Shown here one piece after another: positions 17,228 to 25,906 of a stretch of 32,106 bases of DNA (positions are counted from its first letter, which is position 1; each line of letters starts with the position of its first letter). The stretch is taken from NCBI GenBank assembly GCA_023137315.1, contig JAGLPP010000012.1, positions 1 to 32,106 of the forward strand. The letters run 5' to 3'. The position numbers and the translations under genes are program-made. This DNA is from Bacteriovoracaceae bacterium (GTDB taxonomy: Bacteria > Bdellovibrionota > Bacteriovoracia > Bacteriovoracales > Bacteriovoracaceae). The notes under the pieces are model-generated. The model was not told where the DNA came from, made no database searches, and worked only from the letters and a program-made list of their open reading frames with translations.

Positions 17228-18631
17228 TTAAAAAAAGATATCTCTTTTCCCGTCGCTGATCAAACTCAACTTATCCCTGACCTTGTCTTGAAGCTGTTCA
17301 TTTTGAATTTCCACTAACATTTTATCAATTAGTTCCCTGCCTTCTTTTTTCAAACTTCTGTCTCCAAAATCATGAATATATTCGGCAAATGTAAAGATAC
17401 CGTTGGGAATACAGTGTTCCTTTATAAGACCAGGTATTGCCAGATCCATAAAATCATTTCCAACTCTTCCCTTCCTGTAGCATCCCGTGCAAAAAGAGGG
17501 AATATAACCGCATTGAACAATGTCTTTTATGACTTCCGATGTTGATCTTGTGTCACCCAGCGAGAATTGTTCCAAATTATCTGCATTGTGTTTATCTCTC
17601 TCATTGTATCCACCTGGATTTGTTTTCGATCCTGCTGAAATTTGAGACACCCCCAATTCAAAGGCCTCTCGTCGAACTTTTTCATTTTCCCTGGTTGAAA
17701 GAATTATACCGGTATAAGGAATGGCAATTCTCAAGACGGATATTATCAGTTTAAAATCCTCATCGTTAACAACAAAAGGAGGATTTTTGCTGATCGGTGA
17801 ATTCAACGCTGGCTCAATCCTCGGTACGGAAATAGTGTGAGGGCCAACTCCAAATTGATGCTCCAGATGACGAATATGCTCCACCATTGCAAGTACCTCA
17901 TATTTCCAGTCGTAAAGTCCGAACAATACTCCAATACCTACATCATCAATCCCTGCCTTAAATGCGCGATCAATTGTTTCCAGTCTGAAATTATAATTAC
18001 TTTTAGGCCCTTTTAAATGAACCTTGCCATATGTTTCTTCGTGATACGTCTCCTGAAATATTTGATATGTACCAATTTTACAACGTTCCAATCTTTTGAA
18101 TTGCCACACACTCAATGGTGCAATATTTACATTTATTCTTCTAATATTTTGCGTCCCATCGCGTACACCATAAATGGTATCGATGGATTCCATGACAAAA
18201 TCCAAATCCCTGTCACTATGCGTTTCCCCTGCAACCAGCAATACTCTCTTATGCCCGTCTTTTAAGAGCATTTTTGTTTCTTCGATTATCTCTTCTTCAT
18301 CCAGCTTTTTACGTATTAACCCACCGTTTTGTGATCTATAAGCACAATAGGTGCATTCATTTTGACAATAATTTGAAACATAAAAAGGAGCAAATAAAAC
18401 CAGTCTTTTCCCATATATCTCCTGTTTCACGTATTTTGCCACCTTGAATATTTCATTTTTTATTTTTGAATCTTTAACGTTTAATAAATCAAATATCTCT
18501 CCACTATCGAGGCCTTTTAATTCCCGTCCTTTTCTTAAAATATCATAGGCCCTTCCGTCGTCTGGGATTTTTGCATCATTTAATAAACTGTGGATTTTTT
18601 TATCATCTATAAATTTATAATTATTCATCAT
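17228..18631 (-). CDS. hydG: [FeFe]-hydrogenase maturation radical SAM tyrosine lyase HydG
   Basis: A 467-residue enzyme that cleaves tyrosine to supply CO and cyanide for the H-cluster. The radical SAM cysteines are Cys89, Cys93 and Cys96 (CQNECTYCAYRS). The C-terminal auxiliary cluster motif CxxC-x22-C is complete (Cys381, Cys384, Cys407), which separates it from the related thiamine enzyme ThiH. The tandem ATG start overlaps the end of the upstream receiver-histidine kinase gene by 11 bp, so translation of this maturase is coupled to a signalling gene. AGAGG lies just before the start. Confidence 0.96.
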   Translation of the reverse strand: MMNNYKFIDDKKIHSLLNDAKIPDDGRAYDILRKGRELKGLDSGEIFDLLNVKDSKIKNEIFKVAKYVKQEIYGKRLVLFAPFYVSNYCQNECTYCAYRSQNGGLIRKKLDEEEIIEETKMLLKDGHKRVLLVAGETHSDRDLDFVMESIDTIYGVRDGTQNIRRINVNIAPLSVWQFKRLERCKIGTYQIFQETYHEETYGKVHLKGPKSNYNFRLETIDRAFKAGIDDVGIGVLFGLYDWKYEVLAMVEHIRHLEHQFGVGPHTISVPRIEPALNSPISKNPPFVVNDEDFKLIISVLRIAIPYTGIILSTRENEKVRREAFELGVSQISAGSKTNPGGYNERDKHNADNLEQFSLGDTRSTSEVIKDIVQCGYIPSFCTGCYRKGRVGNDFMDLAIPGLIKEHCIPNGIFTFAEYIHDFGDRSLKKEGRELIDKMLVEIQNEQLQDKVRDKLSLISDGKRDIFF

Positions 18632-19751
18632 TAAACCTCTTTAGTTTTATAGTAAATGTGGTTCCATTATCTTTTTCGCTATCAACTTTTACGTTGCCTT
18701 GGTAATTCGTTATTATCTTTTTCAATATTGAAAGCCCCAACCCACTTCCAGTAATATCCCTGGTCTTGGAATTTTTTACTCTGGAAAATTCCTGGAACAG
18801 CTTTTTCTGTTCCCCTTCTGTCATTCCAATGCCTGTGTCAACACACTTCATTACAAAGTGATACTCATCCCCATACACACTAAAATCAACTTTTCCACCG
18901 TCCTTGTTATATTTTACAGAGTTCGTCAGAAGATTATTAATTACCATTTGCAATTCATCCCTATCGGCCTTGATTTTAAAATTGCCGGGGCATGTAACAT
19001 TTAAATCAATATTTCTCTTCGTGGCATCCACTTGGACATTTTCAACACAATATTCAAGCAATTCATCAAAATTAAATTCCACCATTTCACGTCTTTTGTT
19101 ACCGGATTCAATCCTGGTTAAATCCAGCAAATCTGAAATCATCTTCCTCATACCATCCAGCCTGATAATTGATCGATCAATCATGCTTTGATAATTAGTC
19201 ATGTTTTCTCCGGCAGTTTTCTTTTGCATCAAAAACATATACCCCTCTATTGCAGATAAAGGCGCCTTCAATTCATGTCCCAACACCGAAATAAACTGAA
19301 ATCTTACTGCGTTTTTTTCTTTCTCTAATTTTTCCGCTTTCCTTTGAAGAAATATTCTTTCCGAGGCATTTTTAATTCTCGTTTTGAGGTCGTCAGGGGT
19401 GAAGGGTTTTGCCAAAAAATCAAAAGCTCCATTACGGGTGGCACTAATTGCAACTTCCAGGGATGCAAAAGCTGTAATCATAATTGTCAGGACATTTACA
19501 TTTTCTTTTTTTATAAAATCAAGTATTTCCAACCCTGTAATATCCGGAAGTTGGTGATCAAGTATCAAAATATCAGTTTCGCTTAATTGTAAAATATTGA
19601 GAGCATCATCACCATTATCCACCGTTTTAACACAATATCTGACACTCTCATTAAATTCATTAAAATCCACACTAAATGTTCGAAGGGCCCTTTCAATCCC
19701 GGACCTCATTCCAAATTCATCATCGACAACAAGAACATTCAATGTCTGCAC
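18621..19751 (-). CDS. Receiver-histidine kinase hybrid in the hydrogenase operon
   Basis: A 376-residue soluble protein. The N-terminal receiver (1-125) has Asp10-Asp11, phospho-acceptor Asp65 (LILDHQLPDITG) and Lys115 (FLAKPF). A short coiled coil (about 130-150) leads to the kinase: His159 in VLGHELKAPLSAIEGYMFLM, N box NLLTNSVKYN, G1 CVDTGIGM and G2 GSGLGLSIL. There is no membrane segment and no separate sensing domain, so its input is presumably phosphorylation of its own receiver, perhaps by the hydrogenase-like kinase two genes upstream. The start is GTG at 19751 with GGAG upstream; an overlapping ATG is out of frame. It lies 1 bp after the preceding receiver gene and overlaps hydG by 11 bp. 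Confidence 0.93.
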   Translation of the reverse strand: MQTLNVLVVDDEFGMRSGIERALRTFSVDFNEFNESVRYCVKTVDNGDDALNILQLSETDILILDHQLPDITGLEILDFIKKENVNVLTIMITAFASLEVAISATRNGAFDFLAKPFTPDDLKTRIKNASERIFLQRKAEKLEKEKNAVRFQFISVLGHELKAPLSAIEGYMFLMQKKTAGENMTNYQSMIDRSIIRLDGMRKMISDLLDLTRIESGNKRREMVEFNFDELLEYCVENVQVDATKRNIDLNVTCPGNFKIKADRDELQMVINNLLTNSVKYNKDGGKVDFSVYGDEYHFVMKCVDTGIGMTEGEQKKLFQEFSRVKNSKTRDITGSGLGLSILKKIITNYQGNVKVDSEKDNGTTFTIKLKRFNDE

Positions 19752-19752
19752 A

Positions 19753-20142
19753 TTAGTCTCCTATTAATTTATCAATCGCACCCTTAAGTTGTTCAAAACG
19801 TAAATCTTTTTGAATAAACTCATCAGCTTTAATCCAGGATCGCTCCTCTAAAGTCTTAATGCCAAAATGAATTCCTGTTTCTTTTGTAACTCCAGTGACA
19901 ATAATAACAGGCTTGCTATTATCAAGTTTTTTTATCTTGTGACTTAGCACAAAACCACTATCTTGATTTTCCATCATTAAATCAATTACTGCCAAATCAT
20001 AATTATTTTTATTTATATATTCAATGGCCTCACTTTCACCACCGGCTTCAAGAACTTCATAACCACTGGATTCAAGAAAAAATTTCATCTGTCCCCTTAA
20101 ATCCATATCATCATCCACCATAAGAATTGTTTTCTTTTTCAT
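19753..20142 (-). CDS. Single-domain response regulator
   Basis: A 129-residue stand-alone receiver. The acidic pocket (Asp10-Asp11-Asp12) and phospho-acceptor Asp54 (AVIDLMM) are present, Thr83 is in IIVTGVT, and the Lys position is Lys112 in FIQKDL, where the usual proline is Asp. About 20 extra residues (KETGIHFGIKTLEERSWIKA) separate the Thr strand from the Lys strand, compared with roughly 10-15 in an ordinary receiver. It overlaps the hydrogenase-like kinase gene by 32 bp and has AAGGAG before its ATG. By position it is the natural phosphate acceptor of that kinase. There is no output domain, so it must act by protein contact or phosphorelay. Confidence 0.92.
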   Translation of the reverse strand: MKKKTILMVDDDMDLRGQMKFFLESSGYEVLEAGGESEAIEYINKNNYDLAVIDLMMENQDSGFVLSHKIKKLDNSKPVIIVTGVTKETGIHFGIKTLEERSWIKADEFIQKDLRFEQLKGAIDKLIGD

Positions 20143-22183
20143 TACATCTCCTTAAATTGCTTTTACTTTCAATTAAAATATGTTTTTCATCTGAATGCTT
20201 CGGAATTGATATAATGAATTCTGTTCCAGTATCACCTTTACTGGAATCGTTATTTGAATTTACAGACACCATTCCCTTGTGCATTTTTACAATACCAAAA
20301 GACACTGCCAGACCAAGGCCAGTCCCCTTCCCCATTTGTTTAGTCGTATAAAATGGTTCAAATATCTTTTTTAGATTTTCCTTCGCAATTCCAGGGCCAT
20401 TATCAGCAACTTTTATATAACAAGATTCTTGATCTTGATCGACATCCACAGTAATTGTTCCACCACCAGGCATGATCTCAATAGCATTGGTCAAGAGATT
20501 GATTATTACCTGGGTAAGCTGGGTGGTATCAATTTCAGCGTTTATTATTTCGTTTTTAAAACTTTTAACTATTTTTATATTTCCCGGGATGATCATGGAT
20601 TGAATGTTGGTTTCAACCAGTTTAACCACATCGTTTTTCTCCAGAGTAACTTTATTTTTTCTGGCAAAATTTAAAAGTCCTCCCACTATTTTTTTACAGC
20701 GATCAGCTTGTCCCGCTATCATTCCAAGATCCTTGGCCATTTGAGAATTTTTATCACATCCATCCAAAAGAATATGGGCATACAGTAGAACAACCCCCAA
20801 CGGATTATTTACTTCATGGGCAATTCCTGCTGCCAGTTGCCCCATGCTGGCAAGCTTTTCATTTTGTACCAAGGCTTCCTTTGTATCCGCCAGCATTTCA
20901 TAAGACGTTGATAATTCTTTCGCCGTCATTTTCAATTTTTCTATAGTATAAGGAAGGCACATCTCAGACTCTGCCAAACCTCTATGAATGGCCACCGCAT
21001 GATTCAAACAACTTTCATATCCACATGCTCCACAATTAAGCTCATCCGTAAATTCGTATTTACCCATTGAATTGAGAATCTTTTTTACTTCATCCTTTGA
21101 GGGCATTGGAAGACGTTTATCATTGATTGTAAAACGAGTCTTTAAATCCAAATATTCAAAACGCCCAAGACTCTCTTCCCATTTTTTCTTGTTAACAGTA
21201 CTCATCCTTTTTCTGGCCCTTTTACTAATAAGTACCTGGCGTTCATGAATTGTTTTATCTGTTGTCATTCCCGGGCCCATGATACATCCTTCACAGCAAA
21301 GAGGATCCAGCAATTTGATGCCTTCCAAGTTACCATTTTCATATTCTCTCAGCGATTGTATACAATGCTTGTTCCCCTCCACCGATATGATATTGCTATA
21401 AACAAGATCATCCGAAATAGCCGCTGCCTGTAAAATACCCCTGCACATGGGAAAAATCGCACCTCTATATGATTCATATCCATCAAATTCCACCTCTTGA
21501 ATATTGGAAAGAACAATATCCACATGCTTAAACCATTTTCTAAGTTCTGAAAAAGTTAGTACCGCATCAATTTCTCTTTCAAGTTCAGGTCTTTCTGCTT
21601 CATGTTTTTTAGCAACACATGGGCCAATAAAGACAACTTTGGTCTTACGTCCATAATCCTGATGAATCACTCTTGCCAATGCCACCATTGGAGAAACAAT
21701 TGAAACGAGATATTTAACAAGAGCGGGATGATATTTTTCAACATACGAAACAACTGCAGGACATGGTGATGTAATAAAACGCTTGTCTGGATTGGCATCT
21801 AAAAGAGATTTGTATTGATTGGCCACTAAATCCGCACCAAATGAAACATCCATCACCTTGGAAAAACCAAGATTTTTTAAAGCACCAACAAACTGTTGTT
21901 CACTACACTCAGAAAACTCTGTAACAAAACTTGGAGCAACAATTGCCACAACCTCTTCATTGCGTTCAATAAGATTTTCAACTAATTGTTCTGAACTTCT
22001 AACTTCTTTGGCATTTTGGCTGCATACTATGACACAGTTACCACAAGCAATACAGCGATCCGGTAAAATTTCAGCCTGCCCGCCAACTATACGTATGGCC
22101 TTTGCCGGACATTCCCTAACGCAAGTATAACAAACACGACATTTTTCTTTAATTGTTTGAACAAGATGATTGCTTGACATCAT
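20111..22183 (-). CDS. [FeFe]-hydrogenase-like sensor histidine kinase
   Basis: A 690-residue soluble fusion. In order: two [4Fe-4S] ferredoxin clusters (Cys15/18/21/25 and Cys44/47/50/54); an H-cluster-type domain (about 75-310); a further 4Fe-4S domain with CGACGYESC (Cys384-390) and Cys408; a short coil; and an NtrB-like kinase with His456 (GIAHEVNNPLG), N box NLLTNAIE, G1 VADNGPGI and G2 GTGLGLAV. The four H-cluster ligands are retained: Cys141 (TSPCP), Cys189 (GPCVAKK), and Cys296 and Cys300 (CCEGC). The residue at the proton-transfer cysteine position is Pro140, as expected for a sensor rather than a fast catalyst. It probably reports H2 or redox state to the adjacent receivers. The start is the tandem ATG at 22183 behind AGGGG, 7 bp after hydA; an in-frame ATG at 22237 lies inside hydA and is not chosen. 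Confidence 0.9.
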   Translation of the reverse strand: MMSSNHLVQTIKEKCRVCYTCVRECPAKAIRIVGGQAEILPDRCIACGNCVIVCSQNAKEVRSSEQLVENLIERNEEVVAIVAPSFVTEFSECSEQQFVGALKNLGFSKVMDVSFGADLVANQYKSLLDANPDKRFITSPCPAVVSYVEKYHPALVKYLVSIVSPMVALARVIHQDYGRKTKVVFIGPCVAKKHEAERPELEREIDAVLTFSELRKWFKHVDIVLSNIQEVEFDGYESYRGAIFPMCRGILQAAAISDDLVYSNIISVEGNKHCIQSLREYENGNLEGIKLLDPLCCEGCIMGPGMTTDKTIHERQVLISKRARKRMSTVNKKKWEESLGRFEYLDLKTRFTINDKRLPMPSKDEVKKILNSMGKYEFTDELNCGACGYESCLNHAVAIHRGLAESEMCLPYTIEKLKMTAKELSTSYEMLADTKEALVQNEKLASMGQLAAGIAHEVNNPLGVVLLYAHILLDGCDKNSQMAKDLGMIAGQADRCKKIVGGLLNFARKNKVTLEKNDVVKLVETNIQSMIIPGNIKIVKSFKNEIINAEIDTTQLTQVIINLLTNAIEIMPGGGTITVDVDQDQESCYIKVADNGPGIAKENLKKIFEPFYTTKQMGKGTGLGLAVSFGIVKMHKGMVSVNSNNDSSKGDTGTEFIISIPKHSDEKHILIESKSNLRRCNEKENNSYGG

Positions 22184-22190
22184 TAACCCC

Positions 22191-23915
22191 TTAGAGCAAG
22201 ACATCCCTTTTTTTGTAATGCGTATGTAATAACTCATGGCTCAGTTCACCAAGAGGCTCTCCTAAAAATTCTTCATACAACTCTTTAACTGCACCATTTT
22301 CATGTGATTTTCTTAAATGCCCGGTACTATCAATATTATAAAGAGCATTCATTCTTGCCCTTATAGTTTCCTTATCAGCTCTAATTGGCTGCCCCCCTCC
22401 ATTAATGCAACCTCCGGGACATGTCATTACCTCAATAAAATGTATATCGTCCCTGCCTGCTTTTATCTCTTCCAGTAACTGTCTGGCATTTCCCAATCCG
22501 CTGACAACAGCAATACCAAGCTCCAAATCACCAATTTTGACATTGGCCTTTTTAACCTCTTTTAATCCCCTGACTGGCTCCAGCTTAAGATTTTCGGTCT
22601 CCTTGCCTGTAACAAGATAATGAGCTGACCTGAATGCCGCTTCCATCACTCCACCGGTAACTCCAAAAAGTTTTCCTGCAGTACTTCTCGTTCCAAAGGG
22701 AAGATCAGCTTCTTCCGGATCAAGTTCAGGAAGTTTAATACTGTAGGATTTGATCAATTGGGCCAATTCTCTTGTCGTTAAAACAGCATCTATGTCAGGG
22801 GTCCCATCCTTTTCAACCATTTCAGGCCGACCAGCTTCAAATTTCTTGGCAGTACACGGCATGATGGCAACACTGTAAATATCTTCAGGATTTATATTAT
22901 TTTTTTCGGCATAGTAACTTTTAATAATGGCACCAAGCATCTGTTGCGGTGATTTACATGTAGAAAGATTTTCTACATATTCAGGATATGTTTGTTCGAC
23001 AAATTTAACCCACCCTGGGGAACAACTTGTAAACATTGGCAATTTCCCACCTGTCTTTATTCTTTGTACCAGTTCACTTCCTTCTTCAATGATGGTTAGA
23101 TCCGCAGAAAATGATGAATCAAATACACGTTTAAATCCCATCATTCTAAGAGCAGTTGTCATTTTACCAGCGACATCAGTACCGGCCTTCATTCCAAATT
23201 CCTCTGCAATGGTAACTGAAATACTTGGGGCATGCTGAATAACAACATGTTTTTTCGGATTGGATAAGGCATCTACAACTTGAGGGATATGACTTTGTTC
23301 TCTTAACGCACCTGTTGGACAAACCAAAATACACTGTCCACAACTAATACAACTGGACACATTTAAACCTTCATTAAAGGTACATCCAACAATAGTATTA
23401 CTTCCCCTTCCTATAAATTCAAGTGCTGATACTGATTGCACCTCTTCACAAACCCGTACACATTTTCCACATAAAATGCATTTATCCGGATCACGTATAA
23501 GTCCAAGAGATGAAACATCCAGCGGATATCCCCTCTCCTTGCCAGGATAACTTTTTTCTGTGATTCCATATTCCCTGGCCAGATCATTAAGATCACATGA
23601 ATGTGATCTTTCGCAGTAAAGACAATCATCGGGGTGATTCGAAAGCAACAATTCAACAATTGTCTTTCTGGCCTGTATTACTCTTCCAGAATGTGTTTTA
23701 ATTTTCATTCCATCACTGACTGGATAAGAACAACTCGGAACCAATCCTGAAATTCCCTCCACCTCAACCACACATAAACGACATGCTCCGGTAGGAGTAA
23801 GTTCTTTCATATGACAAAGAGTTGGTACACTAATTCCAATCTCATTTATCACTTCAAGAATAGTACCACCCTCTTCAACGTCATGGCCTTTTCCATTAAT
23901 CTCGACATTGATCAT
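22191..23915 (-). CDS. hydA: NAD-linked [FeFe]-hydrogenase catalytic subunit
   Basis: A 574-residue enzyme interconverting H+ and H2. In order: [2Fe-2S] domain (Cys34, 45, 48, 62); His94-Cys98-Cys101-Cys107 cluster; two [4Fe-4S] clusters (Cys146/149/152/156 and Cys189/192/195/199); the H-cluster domain; and a C-terminal small-subunit-like tail (about 515-574). The H-cluster motifs are FTSCSPGW (298-299 = Cys-Ser), IMPCTAKK (Cys354) and TCPGGCINGGG (Cys499, Cys503). Motif 1 reads TSCSP, not the classic TSCCP. With HydB and HydC it forms the trimeric NADH-linked, possibly electron-bifurcating, type. AAGGAG lies 6 nt before the ATG, and hydB ends 17 bp upstream. Confidence 0.96.
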   Translation of the reverse strand: MINVEINGKGHDVEEGGTILEVINEIGISVPTLCHMKELTPTGACRLCVVEVEGISGLVPSCSYPVSDGMKIKTHSGRVIQARKTIVELLLSNHPDDCLYCERSHSCDLNDLAREYGITEKSYPGKERGYPLDVSSLGLIRDPDKCILCGKCVRVCEEVQSVSALEFIGRGSNTIVGCTFNEGLNVSSCISCGQCILVCPTGALREQSHIPQVVDALSNPKKHVVIQHAPSISVTIAEEFGMKAGTDVAGKMTTALRMMGFKRVFDSSFSADLTIIEEGSELVQRIKTGGKLPMFTSCSPGWVKFVEQTYPEYVENLSTCKSPQQMLGAIIKSYYAEKNNINPEDIYSVAIMPCTAKKFEAGRPEMVEKDGTPDIDAVLTTRELAQLIKSYSIKLPELDPEEADLPFGTRSTAGKLFGVTGGVMEAAFRSAHYLVTGKETENLKLEPVRGLKEVKKANVKIGDLELGIAVVSGLGNARQLLEEIKAGRDDIHFIEVMTCPGGCINGGGQPIRADKETIRARMNALYNIDSTGHLRKSHENGAVKELYEEFLGEPLGELSHELLHTHYKKRDVLL

Positions 23916-23932
23916 TCTTCACTCCTTACAAA

Positions 23933-25906
23933 TTACTCTCTTATCACAGCATCCAGACGACAAGCTTGAAAGCAGGCACCACAAGCAATGCATTTTGATT
24001 GTTCAATTGTATGGATACCATTTTTGTCACCCCAAATGGCGCCAACAGGACATTTTTTTGCACACAAAGTACATCCAACACATTTATCCACATCAATGGT
24101 ATATGTAAGTAATTCCTTGCAAACCCTGGCACGACATTTTCTCTCATAAATATGTTCTTCATATTCATTTCGAAACCACTTAAGCGTACTTAATACCGGA
24201 TTGGGAGCAGTTTGCCCCAACCCACACAAGCTTGTATCTTTTATAACATTGGCAAGTCTCTCCAAATGCATAATTCCCTTAAAACGCTTTAATGCATCGT
24301 TATCCTTCTCAGTCGAACGCCCCCGTGTAATAGTATTTAAAATTTCCAACATACTTCGAGTTCCTTCACGGCATGGGATACATTTACCGCAACTCTCTCT
24401 TTGAATAAAATCCATAAAAAATTTTGCAACATCAACCATACATGTTTCGTTATCCATGACAACAAGACCACCTGAACCAACCATGGCACCAATTTCCTTT
24501 AATGATTCATAGTCAACAGAAACATCCAGATTTTCCGCAGGAATGCAACCTCCTGATGGCCCTCCCATTTGAACTGCCTTGAATTCATTATCATTTTCGA
24601 TACCACCACCAATTTTATAAATAATATCCCTCAGTGAAGTCCCCATGGGAATTTCAACAAGACCGGATCTTTTAATTTTTCCTGAGATAGAAAAGACCTT
24701 TGTTCCCTTACTGTCTCCCACACCCATTGATGAAAACCAATCTGCGCCCCTGGAGACAATTAGTGGAACATTTGCAAGAGTTTCAACATTATTGATAACT
24801 GTAGGTTTACCAAAAAGCCCACTGGTGGTTGGATATGGTGGCCGTGGTCTAGGCATTCCACGCTTCCCTTCAATACTATGTATGAGAGCAGTTTCCTCGC
24901 CACAAACAAATGCACCCGCACCCATTTTTATAACAATATCAAGATTGACCCCGCTTCCATAAATATCTTCACCAATAATACCGCATTCCATGGCATCATT
25001 TATCGCCTTTTTCAGATTTTTTATGGCAAGTGGGTATTCCGCTCTTATATAGATATATGCTTTTGAAGCACCAATGCCATATGCTGCAATTGCAAGACCT
25101 TCAATTAATTTATGTGGATCCCCTTCAATAATGGCACGATCCATAAATGCTCCGGGATCACCTTCATCCGCATTACAAATAACATATTTTTGATCGGAAT
25201 CTGTACCAAGGGCCAACTTCCACTTGCGCCCGGTTGGAAATCCACCACCTCCGCGACCTCGAAGTCCCGAACTCTCTACATAATCACAAAGATCGTTTGG
25301 AGTAATCGTATGAATTGTTTTCAAAAGAGCACTATAACCACCATGTGCAATATATTCATTAATATCGACAGGATTAATAACTCCACAATTTTCTAAAACA
25401 CATTTAACCTGTAATTTAAAAAACGGATGATCATTTATATATGGAAGATTATCCCAATTTTCCAGACCTTCTTGATGATACTGTCCTAAAAGGTCATTCA
25501 CCGGAACTGATTCTGCAAAAATATTATCTAAAAGTTCTTTTACCTTGTCTTCAGTTATTTTTTGAAAGGAAAGTCTGTTTTTGCCGGGAAGTTGAATATC
25601 AAACAAAGGTTCCAACGAACAAATCCCAACGCAACCGACTTCAATGACTTCAATATCCAATTTTTTTTCTTTAATATATTTTTTTACTTCAGGAATTGTT
25701 TTATCCGCACCTGAAGCAAAACCACATGTTCCTGCACCAATATAAACAACCGCCCTTTCAACCTTTTCCCTTCGAAGAAGGCAAAGCTTTTTTTCAAGAT
25801 CATCAGTCTGAAACCTTGATCTCATGGAATTATAAAAGCGATCTTTTACATCTTTTGGAATCACATCAAAATTTTCTTTTATCCAAACGGAACTCCAGTA
25901 TGTCAT
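23933..25906 (-). CDS. hydB: NADH-binding flavoprotein subunit of [FeFe]-hydrogenase (NuoF-like)
   Basis: A 657-residue subunit that carries FMN and NADH and passes electrons to HydA. An N-terminal thioredoxin-like ferredoxin domain (50-130) has Cys61, Cys92 and Cys96, but the fourth expected cysteine is missing (Ile56 in YIGAGTC). The NuoF core follows: GLRGRGGGGFPTG (214-226), NADEGDPGAF (245-254), GAGAFVCGEETAL (329-341), then an SLBB-like segment and the 4Fe-4S site CGKCIPC (506-512) with Cys561. The C-terminus is a two-cluster ferredoxin (Cys609/612/615/619 and Cys639/642/645/649). This composition matches HydB of trimeric hydrogenases. The ATG overlaps the hydC stop as ATGA. Confidence 0.96.
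   Translation of the reverse strand: MTYWSSVWIKENFDVIPKDVKDRFYNSMRSRFQTDDLEKKLCLLRREKVERAVVYIGAGTCGFASGADKTIPEVKKYIKEKKLDIEVIEVGCVGICSLEPLFDIQLPGKNRLSFQKITEDKVKELLDNIFAESVPVNDLLGQYHQEGLENWDNLPYINDHPFFKLQVKCVLENCGVINPVDINEYIAHGGYSALLKTIHTITPNDLCDYVESSGLRGRGGGGFPTGRKWKLALGTDSDQKYVICNADEGDPGAFMDRAIIEGDPHKLIEGLAIAAYGIGASKAYIYIRAEYPLAIKNLKKAINDAMECGIIGEDIYGSGVNLDIVIKMGAGAFVCGEETALIHSIEGKRGMPRPRPPYPTTSGLFGKPTVINNVETLANVPLIVSRGADWFSSMGVGDSKGTKVFSISGKIKRSGLVEIPMGTSLRDIIYKIGGGIENDNEFKAVQMGGPSGGCIPAENLDVSVDYESLKEIGAMVGSGGLVVMDNETCMVDVAKFFMDFIQRESCGKCIPCREGTRSMLEILNTITRGRSTEKDNDALKRFKGIMHLERLANVIKDTSLCGLGQTAPNPVLSTLKWFRNEYEEHIYERKCRARVCKELLTYTIDVDKCVGCTLCAKKCPVGAIWGDKNGIHTIEQSKCIACGACFQACRLDAVIRE

Noticed and set aside
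22184-22237. N-terminal extension of the hydrogenase-like kinase
   Set aside because: It would overlap hydA by 47 bp without a Shine-Dalgarno; the tandem ATG at 22183 follows AGGGG.
24645-24962. Rightward open frame of 105 codons opposite hydB
   Set aside because: It is a shadow of a strongly conserved gene, with no ribosome site and no recognisable protein features. The same applies to the rightward frames within hydF (15639-16040), hydA (22927-23238) and the sensor (21819-22130).
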